This document shows positions 8,127 through 16,906 of a stretch of 64,000 nt of DNA, in pieces (positions within the stretch are counted from its first letter, which is position 1; each line of letters opens with the position of its first letter). A program made the translations under genes and the position numbers. Source of the stretch: Delftia tsuruhatensis. GTDB lineage: Bacteria > Pseudomonadota > Gammaproteobacteria > Burkholderiales > Burkholderiaceae_C. Location: contig NZ_LR813084.1 of assembly GCF_903815225.1 (NCBI RefSeq), forward strand, positions 5,294,001-5,358,000. The letters are read 5' to 3'. Under the pieces are notes generated by a model that was given only the letters and a program-made list of their open reading frames with translations, did not search any database and was not told where the DNA came from.

Positions 8127-8914
8127 TGGCTGAAGTCCGGCTTGCGCTTCTCCATAAAGGCGGTGAACGCCTCCTTGGCAGCAGGGCCAGACATCAGCTT
8201 GCCGAAGCTCGCGCCCTCCTCGGCCATGCGCTCGCGCACCAAGCCGGACTGGCCGGCCTTCATGAGGCGCTTGGTTTCGATCAGGGCCGACAGCGGCTTG
8301 GCGGCCAGCTTCCTGGCCTGTGCCTGGGCCAGTGCATTGCATTCGCTGGGGGGCACGACGCGGTTGACCAGGCCCACTTCCAGGGCGGCTTCGGCCAGGA
8401 AGGGCTCGCCCAGCAGCAGGGCCTCGGCCGCGCGGTGGTAGCCGAGCATCTGGGGCAGCAGCAGGCTGGAGGCCGCTTCGGGGCACAGGCCCAGGTTCAC
8501 GAAGGGCAGGGAGAAGGCGGCGTTGTCGCCCGCATAGACCAGATCGCAGTGCAGCAGCAAGGTGGTGCCTATGCCTACGGCCGGGCCGCAGACGGCGGCG
8601 ACCACGGGCTTGGGAAAGGCGGCGATGTTGTGCAGGAAGCGCCAGACGGGGCGCTCGCCCGCCTCCTGCTTCGGAGCACCGCCGGCGGACTGCTTGAGGA
8701 AGTCGGCGATGTCGTTGCCGGCACTGAAGATGGCCATGTCGCCCTGGAAGACCACGCAGCGCACGGTCGTGTCCTCGGCCGCCTGGGCCAGGGCATCGGC
8801 CATGCTGGCGTACATGGCTTCGGTGATGGAGTTCTTCTTGTCGGCGCGGTTGAAGGTGATGGTGCAGACACCGGCTTCGGTGTGCACCAGGATGTCCTGG
8901 GTATTTTCGCTCAT
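8120..8914 (-). CDS. Enoyl-CoA hydratase/isomerase family protein
   Basis: A 264-residue crotonase-fold enzyme. FQGDMAIFSAGNDIADF gives the first oxyanion-hole segment, and AAVCGPAVGIGTTLLLHCDL the second. FVNLGLCPEAASSLLLPQ carries the Glu usually found in hydratases and isomerases. It probably hydrates trans-2-enoyl-CoA or isomerises double bonds of unsaturated acyl-CoA in the cytoplasm. It lies in the fatty-acid block, 18 bases after the TesB-like gene, and overlaps the PaaI-type thioesterase. Since the operon also has a fused hydratase, this one may handle a different chain length or unsaturated intermediates. Confidence 0.88.
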   Translation of the reverse strand: MSENTQDILVHTEAGVCTITFNRADKKNSITEAMYASMADALAQAAEDTTVRCVVFQGDMAIFSAGNDIADFLKQSAGGAPKQEAGERPVWRFLHNIAAFPKPVVAAVCGPAVGIGTTLLLHCDLVYAGDNAAFSLPFVNLGLCPEAASSLLLPQMLGYHRAAEALLLGEPFLAEAALEVGLVNRVVPPSECNALAQAQARKLAAKPLSALIETKRLMKAGQSGLVRERMAEEGASFGKLMSGPAAKEAFTAFMEKRKPDFSQC

Positions 8915-8932
8915 GATGGTCTGTGCCCTTGC

Positions 8933-9763
8933 CTATTCCTTGAAATACACGATCTGGTGGCTGCTCGCCAGCATCACGCCGGCCTCGCTCCACAGCTGGG
9001 CGCTCTGGTCGAAGAAGCCGTTGCGAAACTCCTGGCCACGCGCCTGGGCCAGCAGATGGCCCGTGCCCGCGGCGGCGAGTTCCTCGCGCCCCGCATGGAA
9101 GTACACGGTGATGGAGACCGTGCCCGCCGGGGTGCGCTGCGCGCGGCGCAGCCACACGCGCGGGAAGAATACGTCAGCCACGCCGGCCAGCGCGCAAAAA
9201 TCCAGCGGACGCTGCGGATGGTCGCGCACCCACAGCCGCGTCAGGCTGTCGGACTCCCGGCCATCCCAGGCCTGGGGGATGATGCCGTCCAGGAAGCGCA
9301 TGTCGTAGCGGTTGAGCCACTCCACGCCGCCCAGTGGCGGCACGCGCGGCACGCGGTCGGGCGCGGGCACCTCGGGCATGGCCAGGTCCGTGCCGCCCCA
9401 GGTGCTGCGCCGCACTGCCGTGACGGCGGTGGCCGTGGTCACGACCTGGGCATCGCCATCCTGGTCGGGCTGGGTGATGGTCAGCAGCCAGTGCTGGGTG
9501 GAGCGGTTGGTGCGCACGGGCCGGGCTTCGATGTCGAAGCGCCCTTCGGCCAGGGCCGCCGCGTAGTTCACGGTGATGGACAGCGGATCGCCCAGGCACA
9601 GCGGGTGCTGCTGGATGGCGCGCACCAGCGACGCCGCAGTGATGCCGCCATACGGCCCCACCATGTTCCAGTAGTCCTGCGTGGTCTGGCCCTGGTAGTG
9701 GCCCACGGCGCCGGTGGGCGCGAGCGCCACGGCCTGGTCGAGAGGATGGATGTCTGTGCTCAT
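8933..9763 (-). CDS. Acyl-CoA thioesterase, TesB-like double-hotdog
   Basis: A 276-residue protein with two hotdog halves. The N-terminal half includes NMVGPYGGITAASLVRAIQQHP, typical of TesB-type thioesterase-domain proteins. The C-terminal half, from about residue 165, includes LTRLWVRDHPQRPLD and YFHAGREELAAAGTGHLLAQARG. It likely hydrolyses acyl-CoAs to acids. ATG 9761-9763 is chosen; an alternative in-frame ATG at 9784 would add seven residues and no strong Shine-Dalgarno decides between them. It is co-directional with the hydrolase upstream and the hydratase downstream, so it is part of the fatty-acid block. Confidence 0.82.
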   Translation of the reverse strand: MSTDIHPLDQAVALAPTGAVGHYQGQTTQDYWNMVGPYGGITAASLVRAIQQHPLCLGDPLSITVNYAAALAEGRFDIEARPVRTNRSTQHWLLTITQPDQDGDAQVVTTATAVTAVRRSTWGGTDLAMPEVPAPDRVPRVPPLGGVEWLNRYDMRFLDGIIPQAWDGRESDSLTRLWVRDHPQRPLDFCALAGVADVFFPRVWLRRAQRTPAGTVSITVYFHAGREELAAAGTGHLLAQARGQEFRNGFFDQSAQLWSEAGVMLASSHQIVYFKE

Positions 9764-9800
9764 GGCAGATGAGTGTGATGGCAAGCGGCGCCCGCGTCCG

Positions 9801-10706
9801 TCAAGCCGGCGACTCCGACAGTGAGGGAAAGCGCGGGTACTCGCCTGCCGGCACGGGCTTCTTCACCCAGGCCGCGAGCGTGGCCTCGGCCCGGCTCCAG
9901 AGTGCTTCACGCATTTCGGCGCGAAAGAATCCGAAGTGTCCTATGCGCCGCAGTTGCAGGGATTTCGGCTCGATGTGCTCGATATGGCTGGGCGCATTGG
10001 CGTACAGCGCGAACAGGTGCCGGGTGCCGCGCAAGGTCATGAGTTCGTCGTCGCTCATGGACAGCGCCATCACCGGAAAGCGCACGGCCGCATAGCTGCG
10101 CGCCGCCGCGTCGCCCTCGGCACCCACGCTGTAGCGCGGATCCAGGCACCAGCGCCGCCACTGCAGCATGACGCCGGCCGGCAGATCCCCCACCTTGCGC
10201 AGGCGCCGGCCCGGAAAGTAGCCGCACAGGCGCGTGGCCACGGGCACCAGCACATGCCAGAAATAGGGAACCATGCGCTTGAGGCGCGGCGCGTTGTCGC
10301 GCCAGTAGCCGCTGCCGGCCGCGACGCTCAGCAGGCCATCCACCCGCTGCGGCGCGCGCAGCAGGCCGGGCAATTGGGCGCCCAGGCTGTGGCCGACCAA
10401 AAACAGCGGCTGGTCGGGCAGTTGTGCCTTGGCATGGGCAATCACGGCCTCGTAGTCGCGCGCCCAGTCGCAGAGATCGGCACGGACTTCGCGCAGGGGG
10501 CCTTGCAGCGAGTCGCCGTGGCCCCGGTAGTCGAAGCTGGTGACGCGGTAGCCCTGCCCCGCCAGCCAGGTGGCGAAGGCCTCGTAGAAGGCCTGGCGCA
10601 CGCCCATGGCGCCGCCGATGACCACGCTGGCGCGCGGCGGCCCCTCGGGCGTGTAGACGCGCAGCGCCAGCGTGGCGCCGTCGCTGACCAATTGCTGCTG
10701 TTCCAT
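9801..10706 (-). CDS. Alpha/beta hydrolase (lysophospholipase/esterase-like)
   Basis: A 301-residue alpha/beta hydrolase. YRGHGDS is present after strand 4, GHSLGAQ near residue 103 is the nucleophile elbow, MSDDELM is a candidate acid segment, and IGHFGFF carries the likely catalytic His. The start is well supported by AAAGGAG just before the ATG at 10704-10706. It follows the thiolase after a gap that contains an intergenic repeat element, so it may be only partly co-transcribed with it. It may feed fatty acids into beta-oxidation by ester cleavage, but the substrate cannot be read from sequence. Confidence 0.82.
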   Translation of the reverse strand: MEQQQLVSDGATLALRVYTPEGPPRASVVIGGAMGVRQAFYEAFATWLAGQGYRVTSFDYRGHGDSLQGPLREVRADLCDWARDYEAVIAHAKAQLPDQPLFLVGHSLGAQLPGLLRAPQRVDGLLSVAAGSGYWRDNAPRLKRMVPYFWHVLVPVATRLCGYFPGRRLRKVGDLPAGVMLQWRRWCLDPRYSVGAEGDAAARSYAAVRFPVMALSMSDDELMTLRGTRHLFALYANAPSHIEHIEPKSLQLRRIGHFGFFRAEMREALWSRAEATLAAWVKKPVPAGEYPRFPSLSESPA

Positions 10707-10770
10707 GGCGGTCTCCTTTTCGGTGCCGCAATTTGCAAGGGCACCAGGTACAGAACCGGTGCGGCCCAAC

Positions 10771-10864
10771 TCAGAGACACCGAGGAAGGGCCGCCCCGCA
10801 CCGAAGGTGTCGTCCCCCTCCCGCGTGCAAGAGAGGGGGAAGCGGCAAAGCCGCTCAGGGGGTG
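10771..10864. repeat. Intergenic repeat element, copy 1
   Basis: A 94-bp element shared with 52752-52875. Both copies share the opening TCAGAGACACCGAGGAAGGG, the core GGTGTCGTCCCCCTCCCGCG, and the ending CTCAGGGGGTG. Two hairpins are visible here: CCCCCTC with GAGGGGG, and AGCGGC-AAA-GCCGCT. It sits three bases from the thiolase stop codon, between two minus-strand genes. It resembles REP-like mobile intergenic repeats that I associate with Comamonadaceae genomes (recall, not searched). Confidence 0.75.
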
Positions 10865-10867
10865 GTG

Positions 10868-12064
10868 CTACACCCGCTCGAAGATGCCGGCGGCGCCCTG
10901 GCCCATCCCGACGCACATGGTCACCATGCCGTAGCGCAGCTGCTTGCGGCGTAGCGCATGCACCACGGTGGCCGAGCGGATGGCGCCCGTGGCACCCAGC
11001 GGGTGGCCCAGGGCGATGGCGCCACCCATGGGGTTGACCTTGGCGGGGTCCAGGCCCAGCGTGTTGACCACGGCCAGCGACTGGGCCGCAAAGGCTTCGT
11101 TGAGTTCGAACCAGTCGATGTCGTCCTGCTTGAGGCCGGCATAGCGCAGCGCGGCCGGGATGGCCTCGATGGGGCCGATGCCCATGATGGCGGGCGGCAC
11201 GCCCTTGCTGGCATAGCTCACGAAGCGCGCCAGCGGCGTGAGGCCGAAGCGCTGCACGGCGGCGCCGCTGGCCAGGATCAGCGCGCCCGCGCCGTCGCTG
11301 GTCTGCGAGCTGTTGCCTGCCGTCACCGAGCCACGCGCCGCGAACACGGTGCGCAGCTTGGCCAGGCCTTCCAGGCTGGTGTCGGGACGCGGGCCTTCGT
11401 CGAGGTCCACGGTGCGCGTGCGCGCCACGGGCTCGCCCTTGGCCAGGTCCAGACCGCGGTCGGTGACCGCTATGGGCGTGATCTCGTCCTTGAACTCGCC
11501 GGCCTGCTGGGCCGCGAGGGCACGGCGGTGCGATTCCAGCGCGAAGGCGTCCTGCGCATCGCGCGAGACCTTCCACTGCTGGGCCACCTTCTCGGCCGTC
11601 AGGCCCATGCCGTAGGCGATGCCCACGTCACCATCGCGCTCGAAGATCGATGGCGACAGCGAGGGTGCGTTGCCCATCATGGGCACCATGCTCATGCTCT
11701 CGACACCGGCCGCGATCATCACATCGGCCTCGCCCACGCGGATGCGATCGGCCGCCATGGCCACGGCCGACAGGCCCGAGGCACAGAAGCGGTTCACGGT
11801 GATGCCGCCCACGCTGGTGGGCAGGCCCGCCAGCACGGCGCCGATGCGCGCCACGTTCAGGCCCTGCTGGGCCTCGGGGATGGCGCAGCCGCAGATGATG
11901 TCCTCGATGGCGGCCGGGTCCAGCCCCGGCACCTGGTCCAGAGCGGCCTTCAGCGTGGTCGCCAGCAGGTCGTCGGGACGGTAGTTGCGGAAAAAGCCCT
12001 TGTGCGAGCGGCCGATGGGCGTGCGCGTGGCGGCGACGATGTAGGCGTCTTGGATTTGCTTCAT
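10868..12064 (-). CDS. fadA: Acetyl-CoA C-acyltransferase (3-ketoacyl-CoA thiolase, FadA-like)
   Basis: A 398-residue thiolase that cleaves 3-ketoacyl-CoA with CoA to acetyl-CoA and a shortened acyl-CoA. The nucleophilic cysteine Cys94 lies in NRFCASGLSA. The C-terminal catalytic motifs NEAFAAQ, GGAIALGHPLGATGA (His) and CVGMGQGAAG (Cys) are all intact. The length is normal for the family. It follows the fused dehydrogenase/hydratase by 23 bases on the same strand, so the two probably form a FadBA-like trifunctional system. It could also work in the biosynthetic direction, but the neighbourhood argues for degradation. Confidence 0.93.
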   Translation of the reverse strand: MKQIQDAYIVAATRTPIGRSHKGFFRNYRPDDLLATTLKAALDQVPGLDPAAIEDIICGCAIPEAQQGLNVARIGAVLAGLPTSVGGITVNRFCASGLSAVAMAADRIRVGEADVMIAAGVESMSMVPMMGNAPSLSPSIFERDGDVGIAYGMGLTAEKVAQQWKVSRDAQDAFALESHRRALAAQQAGEFKDEITPIAVTDRGLDLAKGEPVARTRTVDLDEGPRPDTSLEGLAKLRTVFAARGSVTAGNSSQTSDGAGALILASGAAVQRFGLTPLARFVSYASKGVPPAIMGIGPIEAIPAALRYAGLKQDDIDWFELNEAFAAQSLAVVNTLGLDPAKVNPMGGAIALGHPLGATGAIRSATVVHALRRKQLRYGMVTMCVGMGQGAAGIFERV

Positions 12065-12087
12065 GTCTTGTCTCTCCTCGGCCTGCC

Positions 12088-14490
12088 TCAGTTGCGGACA
12101 GGCTTGCCGGTGTTGAGCATTCCGAGAATGCGCTCATGCGTTTTGGGATGCCCGATCAGATGGCAGAACGCCTTGCGTTCGAGCTTCATCAGATAGGCTT
12201 CGTCCACCAGGGTGCCTGCATCCACGTCGCCGCCGCAGACCACTTCGGCGATCAGGCTGGCCACATGCTGGTCGAACTCGCTGATGAAGCCGCCGTCGCG
12301 CATGTTGACCAGCGAGCCCTTGATGGTGGCGATGCCGCTGCGGCCCGCCACCGGGAAGCTGCGCGGCAGCGGCGGGCGCCAGCCGCCGGCGGCCATGGCC
12401 TTGGCCTCGTTGATGGCGACGAACAGCAGCTCGTCCTTGTGCGGAACGATGAGGTCGCTGTCCAGCAGGTAGCCCAGCTTGCGCGATTCGATGGCGCTGG
12501 TGCCCACCTTGGCCATGGCCGCGGCCGTGAAGCCTTCGGTCAGGAAGGGCAGCAGGTCCTTGCCCGTGCTGGTGGCGGCGTTCTCGGCCGCGCGGCGCGC
12601 GATGTAGGTCAGGCCGCCCGCGCCGGGCACCAGGCCCACGCCGACTTCCACCAGGCCGATGTAGCTTTCCATGTGGGCCACGCGGCGCGCGCTGTAGACG
12701 GCCAGCTCGCAGCCGCCGCCCAGCGCCATGCCATGGATGGCGGCGACCACGGGCACCTGGGCATAGCGGATGCGCAGCATGAGGTTTTGCAGCTCCTGCT
12801 CCACGCTTTCGATGGCGTCGGCGCCACCGATCACGAAGGCCGGCATGGTGGCCTCCAGGTCGGCGCCCACGCTGAACGGCGCGTCGCCCGACCAGATGAC
12901 CATGCCCTGGAAGTCGGCCTCGGCCACGTCCACGGCCTCCATCAGGGCCTCCATGACCTCGGGGCTGATGGCGTGCATCTTGTTCTTGATGCTGGCGATC
13001 AGCACCTGGCCATCCAGCGTCCAGGTGCGCAGCGCCTTGGATTCGGCAATCGTCGTGCCGGCCGTCCTCCAGTCGGGCAGGCTGTCTTCGCCCAGCAGCT
13101 TTTCGGGGAAGATCTGGCGCTCGTAGACGGGCAGCACGCGGCGGGGCACGAACTGGCCCAGTGCGGGGCTCCACGATCCTTGCGCCGTGTGCACGCCACC
13201 GGCCTCGGCCACGGGGCCGTCGAAGACCCACCTGGGCAGGGGCGCCTTGCTCAATGCCTTGCCGGCATCAATGTCCTCCTGGACCATCTTCGCCACTTCC
13301 AGCCAGCCGGCTTCCTGCCACAGCTCGAACGGGCCCTGCTTCATGCCGAAGCCCCAGCGCATGGCCTGGTCCACATCACGTGCCGACTCGGCAATGCTCT
13401 CCAGATGGATGGCCGCGTAGTGGAAGCTGTTGCGCAGGATGGCCCACAGGAAGCGACCCTGCGCGCCCTCGGCATTGCGCAGCAGCTTCAGGCGCTCGGC
13501 GGCGGGCTTCTTGAGCATGCGGCCATAGACCTCGTCGGCCTTGCCGCCGGCGGGCACGTAGTCCTCGCTGTCCAGTTCGAACTGCAGGATGTCGCGGCCG
13601 ACCTTCTTGTAGAAGCCCTTCTTGGCCTTCTGGCCCAGGTTGCCCAGCTCGATCAGCTTGGCCAGCACGGGCGGCGTGCCGAAGCTGGCGTAGAAGGGAT
13701 CGGTCTCGGCGCTGAGATTGTCCTGCAGCGTCCTGATCACATGGGCCATGGTGTCCAGGCCCACCACGTCGGCCGTGCGGAAGGTGCCGCTGGAGGCACG
13801 GCCCAGCTTCTTGCCGGTGAGGTCATCGACCACGTCGAAGGTCAGGCCGAAGTTCTCGACCTCTTTCATGGTGGCCAGCATGCCGGCGATGCCGATGCGG
13901 TTGGCGATGAAGTTGGGCGTGTCCTTGGCGCGCACCACGCCCTTGCCCAGGCCGCTGGTGACGAAGGCTTCGAGCTGGTCCAGCACCACGGGCTGCGTGG
14001 TCGGCGTGGCGATCAGCTCCACCAGCGGCATGTAGCGCGGCGGGTTGAAGAAGTGGATACCGCAAAAGCGCGGCTTGATCGCGTCGGGCAGCGCCTCGGA
14101 CAGCTTGGTGATGGACAGGCCCGAGGTGTTGGACGCCACGATGGCGAGCTTGGCCACATGGGGCGCTATCTTGGTGTACAGGTCGAGCTTCCAGTCCATG
14201 CGCTCGGCAATGGCCTCGATGATCAGGTCGCAGCCCTTGAGCAGCTTGAGGTGCTCCTCGTAGTTGGCGGGCTGGATCAGGTCCGCGTCCTCGGCCACGC
14301 CGATGGGCGAAGGCTTGAGCTTCTTGAGGTTGGCGATGGCGCGCTCGGCGATGCCGCTTTTCGGGCCTTCCTTGGCGGGCAGGTCGAACAGCACCACGGG
14401 CACCTTGACATTGACCAGATGGGCGGCGATCTGCGCTCCCATCACGCCAGCGCCGAGCACGGCGACTTTCTTCACATTGAATCGGGACAT
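12088..14490 (-). CDS. 3-hydroxyacyl-CoA dehydrogenase/enoyl-CoA hydratase fusion (dehydrogenase domain first)
   Basis: An 800-residue two-domain beta-oxidation enzyme. The N-terminal part is the NAD-dependent dehydrogenase, with Rossmann motif GAGVMGAQIAAHL near residue 13, VASNTSGLSI, and the catalytic-His region FCGIHFFNPPRYMPLVE. The C-terminal part from about residue 480 is a crotonase domain, with IHGMALGGGCELAVYSARRV and GLVEVGVGLVPGAGG. This order is the reverse of E. coli FadB (hydratase first) and matches the FadN-like class. It converts enoyl-CoA to 3-ketoacyl-CoA in two steps. It is followed by thiolase, and preceded by the DUF2147 gene and acyl-CoA dehydrogenase. Confidence 0.92.
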   Translation of the reverse strand: MSRFNVKKVAVLGAGVMGAQIAAHLVNVKVPVVLFDLPAKEGPKSGIAERAIANLKKLKPSPIGVAEDADLIQPANYEEHLKLLKGCDLIIEAIAERMDWKLDLYTKIAPHVAKLAIVASNTSGLSITKLSEALPDAIKPRFCGIHFFNPPRYMPLVELIATPTTQPVVLDQLEAFVTSGLGKGVVRAKDTPNFIANRIGIAGMLATMKEVENFGLTFDVVDDLTGKKLGRASSGTFRTADVVGLDTMAHVIRTLQDNLSAETDPFYASFGTPPVLAKLIELGNLGQKAKKGFYKKVGRDILQFELDSEDYVPAGGKADEVYGRMLKKPAAERLKLLRNAEGAQGRFLWAILRNSFHYAAIHLESIAESARDVDQAMRWGFGMKQGPFELWQEAGWLEVAKMVQEDIDAGKALSKAPLPRWVFDGPVAEAGGVHTAQGSWSPALGQFVPRRVLPVYERQIFPEKLLGEDSLPDWRTAGTTIAESKALRTWTLDGQVLIASIKNKMHAISPEVMEALMEAVDVAEADFQGMVIWSGDAPFSVGADLEATMPAFVIGGADAIESVEQELQNLMLRIRYAQVPVVAAIHGMALGGGCELAVYSARRVAHMESYIGLVEVGVGLVPGAGGLTYIARRAAENAATSTGKDLLPFLTEGFTAAAMAKVGTSAIESRKLGYLLDSDLIVPHKDELLFVAINEAKAMAAGGWRPPLPRSFPVAGRSGIATIKGSLVNMRDGGFISEFDQHVASLIAEVVCGGDVDAGTLVDEAYLMKLERKAFCHLIGHPKTHERILGMLNTGKPVRN

Positions 14491-14544
14491 GGATGTTCCA
14501 CAAGTGGGAGGAAGGAGGCCGCTGCGGCCACCCTCCGGAATGGT

Positions 14545-14985
14545 TTACTGCACGCGCACCCAGGTCTGGGTGCGGCCGAAGGGGCCGATGGAGCCGCGCA
14601 CCTCGAGCTTGGCGCCGTTCTCGATGGGGGTCAGGCGCAGGGTGTAGGTCTTGCCGTTCTCGGGATCGAGGATCTTGCCGCCCTCCCAGACGTCCTTGCC
14701 CTCGGCCTTCCTGGCGCCGCGGATGATCTCCAGCCCCTTGAGCGGCTGGCCCTTGCGGTCGTCCGAGCATTCCGTGCAGGTGGCGGCCGGATCGGCGCCC
14801 TTGCGCAGGATCTGCTCGATGCGGCCCGTGACCACGCCTTCGTTCTCGGCAATGCGGATCTCGGACTTGGCCTCGCCGCTCTTGTCGTCCACGCTCTTCC
14901 ACAGGCCAACGGGCGTCGTCTGCGCCTGTGCAGCAGCCGCCACCAGGCCCAGGACCATCGCTGCCAGTGCTTGATATGCCTTCAT
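14545..14985 (-). CDS. DUF2147 family exported protein
   Basis: A 146-residue protein with a signal peptide of about 21 residues ending in AQA. The mature part is a DUF2147 domain: GLWKSVDDKSGEAKSEIRI at the start, a CTECSDDRKGQPLKGLEII segment with two cysteines, GGKILDPENGKTY, and the ending GRTQTWVRV. Proteins of this family are small periplasmic beta-barrels of unclear function, perhaps ligand binding. It is embedded between acyl-CoA dehydrogenase and the dehydrogenase/hydratase fusion on the same strand, which suggests a link with fatty-acid use or uptake. That link is inferred from context only. Confidence 0.85.
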   Translation of the reverse strand: MKAYQALAAMVLGLVAAAAQAQTTPVGLWKSVDDKSGEAKSEIRIAENEGVVTGRIEQILRKGADPAATCTECSDDRKGQPLKGLEIIRGARKAEGKDVWEGGKILDPENGKTYTLRLTPIENGAKLEVRGSIGPFGRTQTWVRVQ

Positions 14986-15055
14986 TTCAAACCCCTTTCT
15001 CCTTGAGAGGGAGGCCGGGCCGCGGGCCCGGCGCTCCGTTGCCGAGAACCGAGGA

Positions 15056-16861
15056 TCAGGCCAGGGCCGCGTCCGTGTCCATCAGCGACTTGCTGCCAGC
15101 ACGGGCCGTGCGCATCAGCGTGGCGGTCTCGGGGAACAGCTTGGCGAAGTAGAAGCGGGCAGTCTGCAGCTTGGCCTGGTAGAACGGGTCGGTATTGCCC
15201 TTGGCGATCTCGCGCAGCGCCACCTGGGCCATGCGGGCGAAGAAGTAGCCGAACACCAGGTGGCCCGCCACACGCAGGTAGTCCACGGACGCCGCGCCCA
15301 CCTCGTCGGGGTTCTGCATGCCCTTGAAGCCGATCTCGGTGGTGAACTTGGTCATCTGGTCGCCCAGGTAGGCGATGGGGTTGATGAACTCGGCCATCTT
15401 CTCGTTGACGCCCTCTTCCTCCACCAGCTGGGCCACCAGCTTGCCGAACTTCTTGAGCGAGGCACCCTGGTTGCCCAGCACCTTGCGGCCCAGCAGGTCC
15501 AGCGCCTGGATGCCGTTCGTGCCTTCGTAGATCATGTTGATGCGCGCATCGCGCACGAACTGCTCCATGCCCCATTCGGTGATGAAGCCATGGCCGCCAT
15601 AGACCTGCTGGCTCATGGTGGTGGCCGTCCAGCCGTTGTCGGTGATGAAGGCCTTGACGATGGGCGTCAGCAGCGCCACCAGCTCGGCGCTGTCCTTGCG
15701 CACCTTCTCGTCGGGGTGGTTGAACTCCTTGTCGATCAGGAAGGCGCAGTAGGTGACCAGGGCGCGGCCGCCCTCGGCATAGGCCTTGGCCGTCAGCAGC
15801 ATGCGGCGCACATCGGGGTGGACGATGATGGGATCGGCCGGCTTGTCCTTGGCCTTGGTGCCCGACAGGCTGCGCATCTGCAGGCGGTCCTTGGCATAGG
15901 CCAGGGCGTTCTGGTAGGCCACCTCGGTCAGGCCCAGCGACTGGTTGCCCACGCCCAGGCGCGCGGCATTCATCATCACGAACATGGCCTGAAGGCCCTT
16001 GTTCGGCTGGCCCACCAGGGTACCGATGGCGCCGTCGATGTTGATCTGGGCCGTGGCATTGCCGTGGATGCCCATCTTGTGTTCCAGCGCACCGCAGAAG
16101 ATGGGATTGCGCTCGCCCAGCGAGCCGTCGGCCTTGACCACGAACTTGGGCACGACGAACAGGCTGATGCCCTTGGAGCCGGGGGGCGCATCGGGCAGGC
16201 GGGCCAGGACCAGGTGGACGATGTTCTCGGTGAAATCATGCTCGCCGGCGCTGATGAAGATCTTGTTGCCGGTGATCCTGTAGGTGCCTTCGGGCGCGCC
16301 GGCCACGGGCTCGGCCTTGGTGCGCAGCAGGCCCAGGTCGGTACCGCAATGGGGCTCGGTCAGGCACATGGTGCCGGTCCACTCGCCGCTGGTCAGCTTG
16401 GGCAGATACAGTTTCTTCTGTTCTTCCGTGCCATGGGCGTGCAGCGCTTCATAGGCGCCGTGCGAAAGGCCCGGGTACATGGTCCAGGCCTGATTGGCGC
16501 TGTTGAGCATCTCGTACAGCGCCGAATTGACCGCGAAGGGCAGGCCCTGGCCGCCGTAGGCCGTGTCGCAGGACAGCGCGGGCCACCCACCCTCCACGTA
16601 CTTGCGGTAGGCCTCCTTGAAGCCCTTGGGCGTGGTGACCTCATGGGTCTCCTTGTTCAGCACGCAGCCCTCGGCATCGCCGCTGATGTTCAGCGGGAAG
16701 GCCACATTGGCCGCGAACTTGCCCGCCTCCTCGAGCACGGCATTGATGGTGTCGGCATCCACCTCGGCATGGGCGGACATCTGCCGGTAGTCGTCAGTGA
16801 CCTTGAACACCTCGTGCATGAGGAATTGCATGTCGCGCAGGGGCGGGTTGTAGCTGGGCAT
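15056..16861 (-). CDS. Acyl-CoA dehydrogenase with C-terminal extension
   Basis: A 601-residue FAD-dependent acyl-CoA dehydrogenase that introduces the first double bond of beta-oxidation. It begins with the conserved MPSYNPPLRDMQFLMHEV. The flavin-binding middle region shows MCLTEPHCGTDLGLLRTKAE and ITGNKIFISAGEHD. The C-terminal helical region carries GGHGFITEWGMEQFVRDARI and MIYEGTNGIQALDLLGRKVL, whose Glu is the expected catalytic base. About 120 further residues form the extra C-terminal domain of the long subclass often annotated as 3-methylmercaptopropionyl-CoA or general acyl-CoA dehydrogenase. It follows the TetR gene by about 45 bases and heads the catabolic block. Confidence 0.92.
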   Translation of the reverse strand: MPSYNPPLRDMQFLMHEVFKVTDDYRQMSAHAEVDADTINAVLEEAGKFAANVAFPLNISGDAEGCVLNKETHEVTTPKGFKEAYRKYVEGGWPALSCDTAYGGQGLPFAVNSALYEMLNSANQAWTMYPGLSHGAYEALHAHGTEEQKKLYLPKLTSGEWTGTMCLTEPHCGTDLGLLRTKAEPVAGAPEGTYRITGNKIFISAGEHDFTENIVHLVLARLPDAPPGSKGISLFVVPKFVVKADGSLGERNPIFCGALEHKMGIHGNATAQINIDGAIGTLVGQPNKGLQAMFVMMNAARLGVGNQSLGLTEVAYQNALAYAKDRLQMRSLSGTKAKDKPADPIIVHPDVRRMLLTAKAYAEGGRALVTYCAFLIDKEFNHPDEKVRKDSAELVALLTPIVKAFITDNGWTATTMSQQVYGGHGFITEWGMEQFVRDARINMIYEGTNGIQALDLLGRKVLGNQGASLKKFGKLVAQLVEEEGVNEKMAEFINPIAYLGDQMTKFTTEIGFKGMQNPDEVGAASVDYLRVAGHLVFGYFFARMAQVALREIAKGNTDPFYQAKLQTARFYFAKLFPETATLMRTARAGSKSLMDTDAALA

Positions 16862-16906
16862 TTGTCTTCTCCTGTGATGTCGGGTGTTGCGGTGGATGCG
16901 GAAAAA

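Noticed and set aside
12136..15006. Very long open plus-strand frame opposite the beta-oxidation genes
   Set aside because: Long antisense open frames are common in very GC-rich DNA because stop codons are rare. The translation is rich in His, Gln, Ala and Gly without domains, while the minus strand carries clear enzymes.
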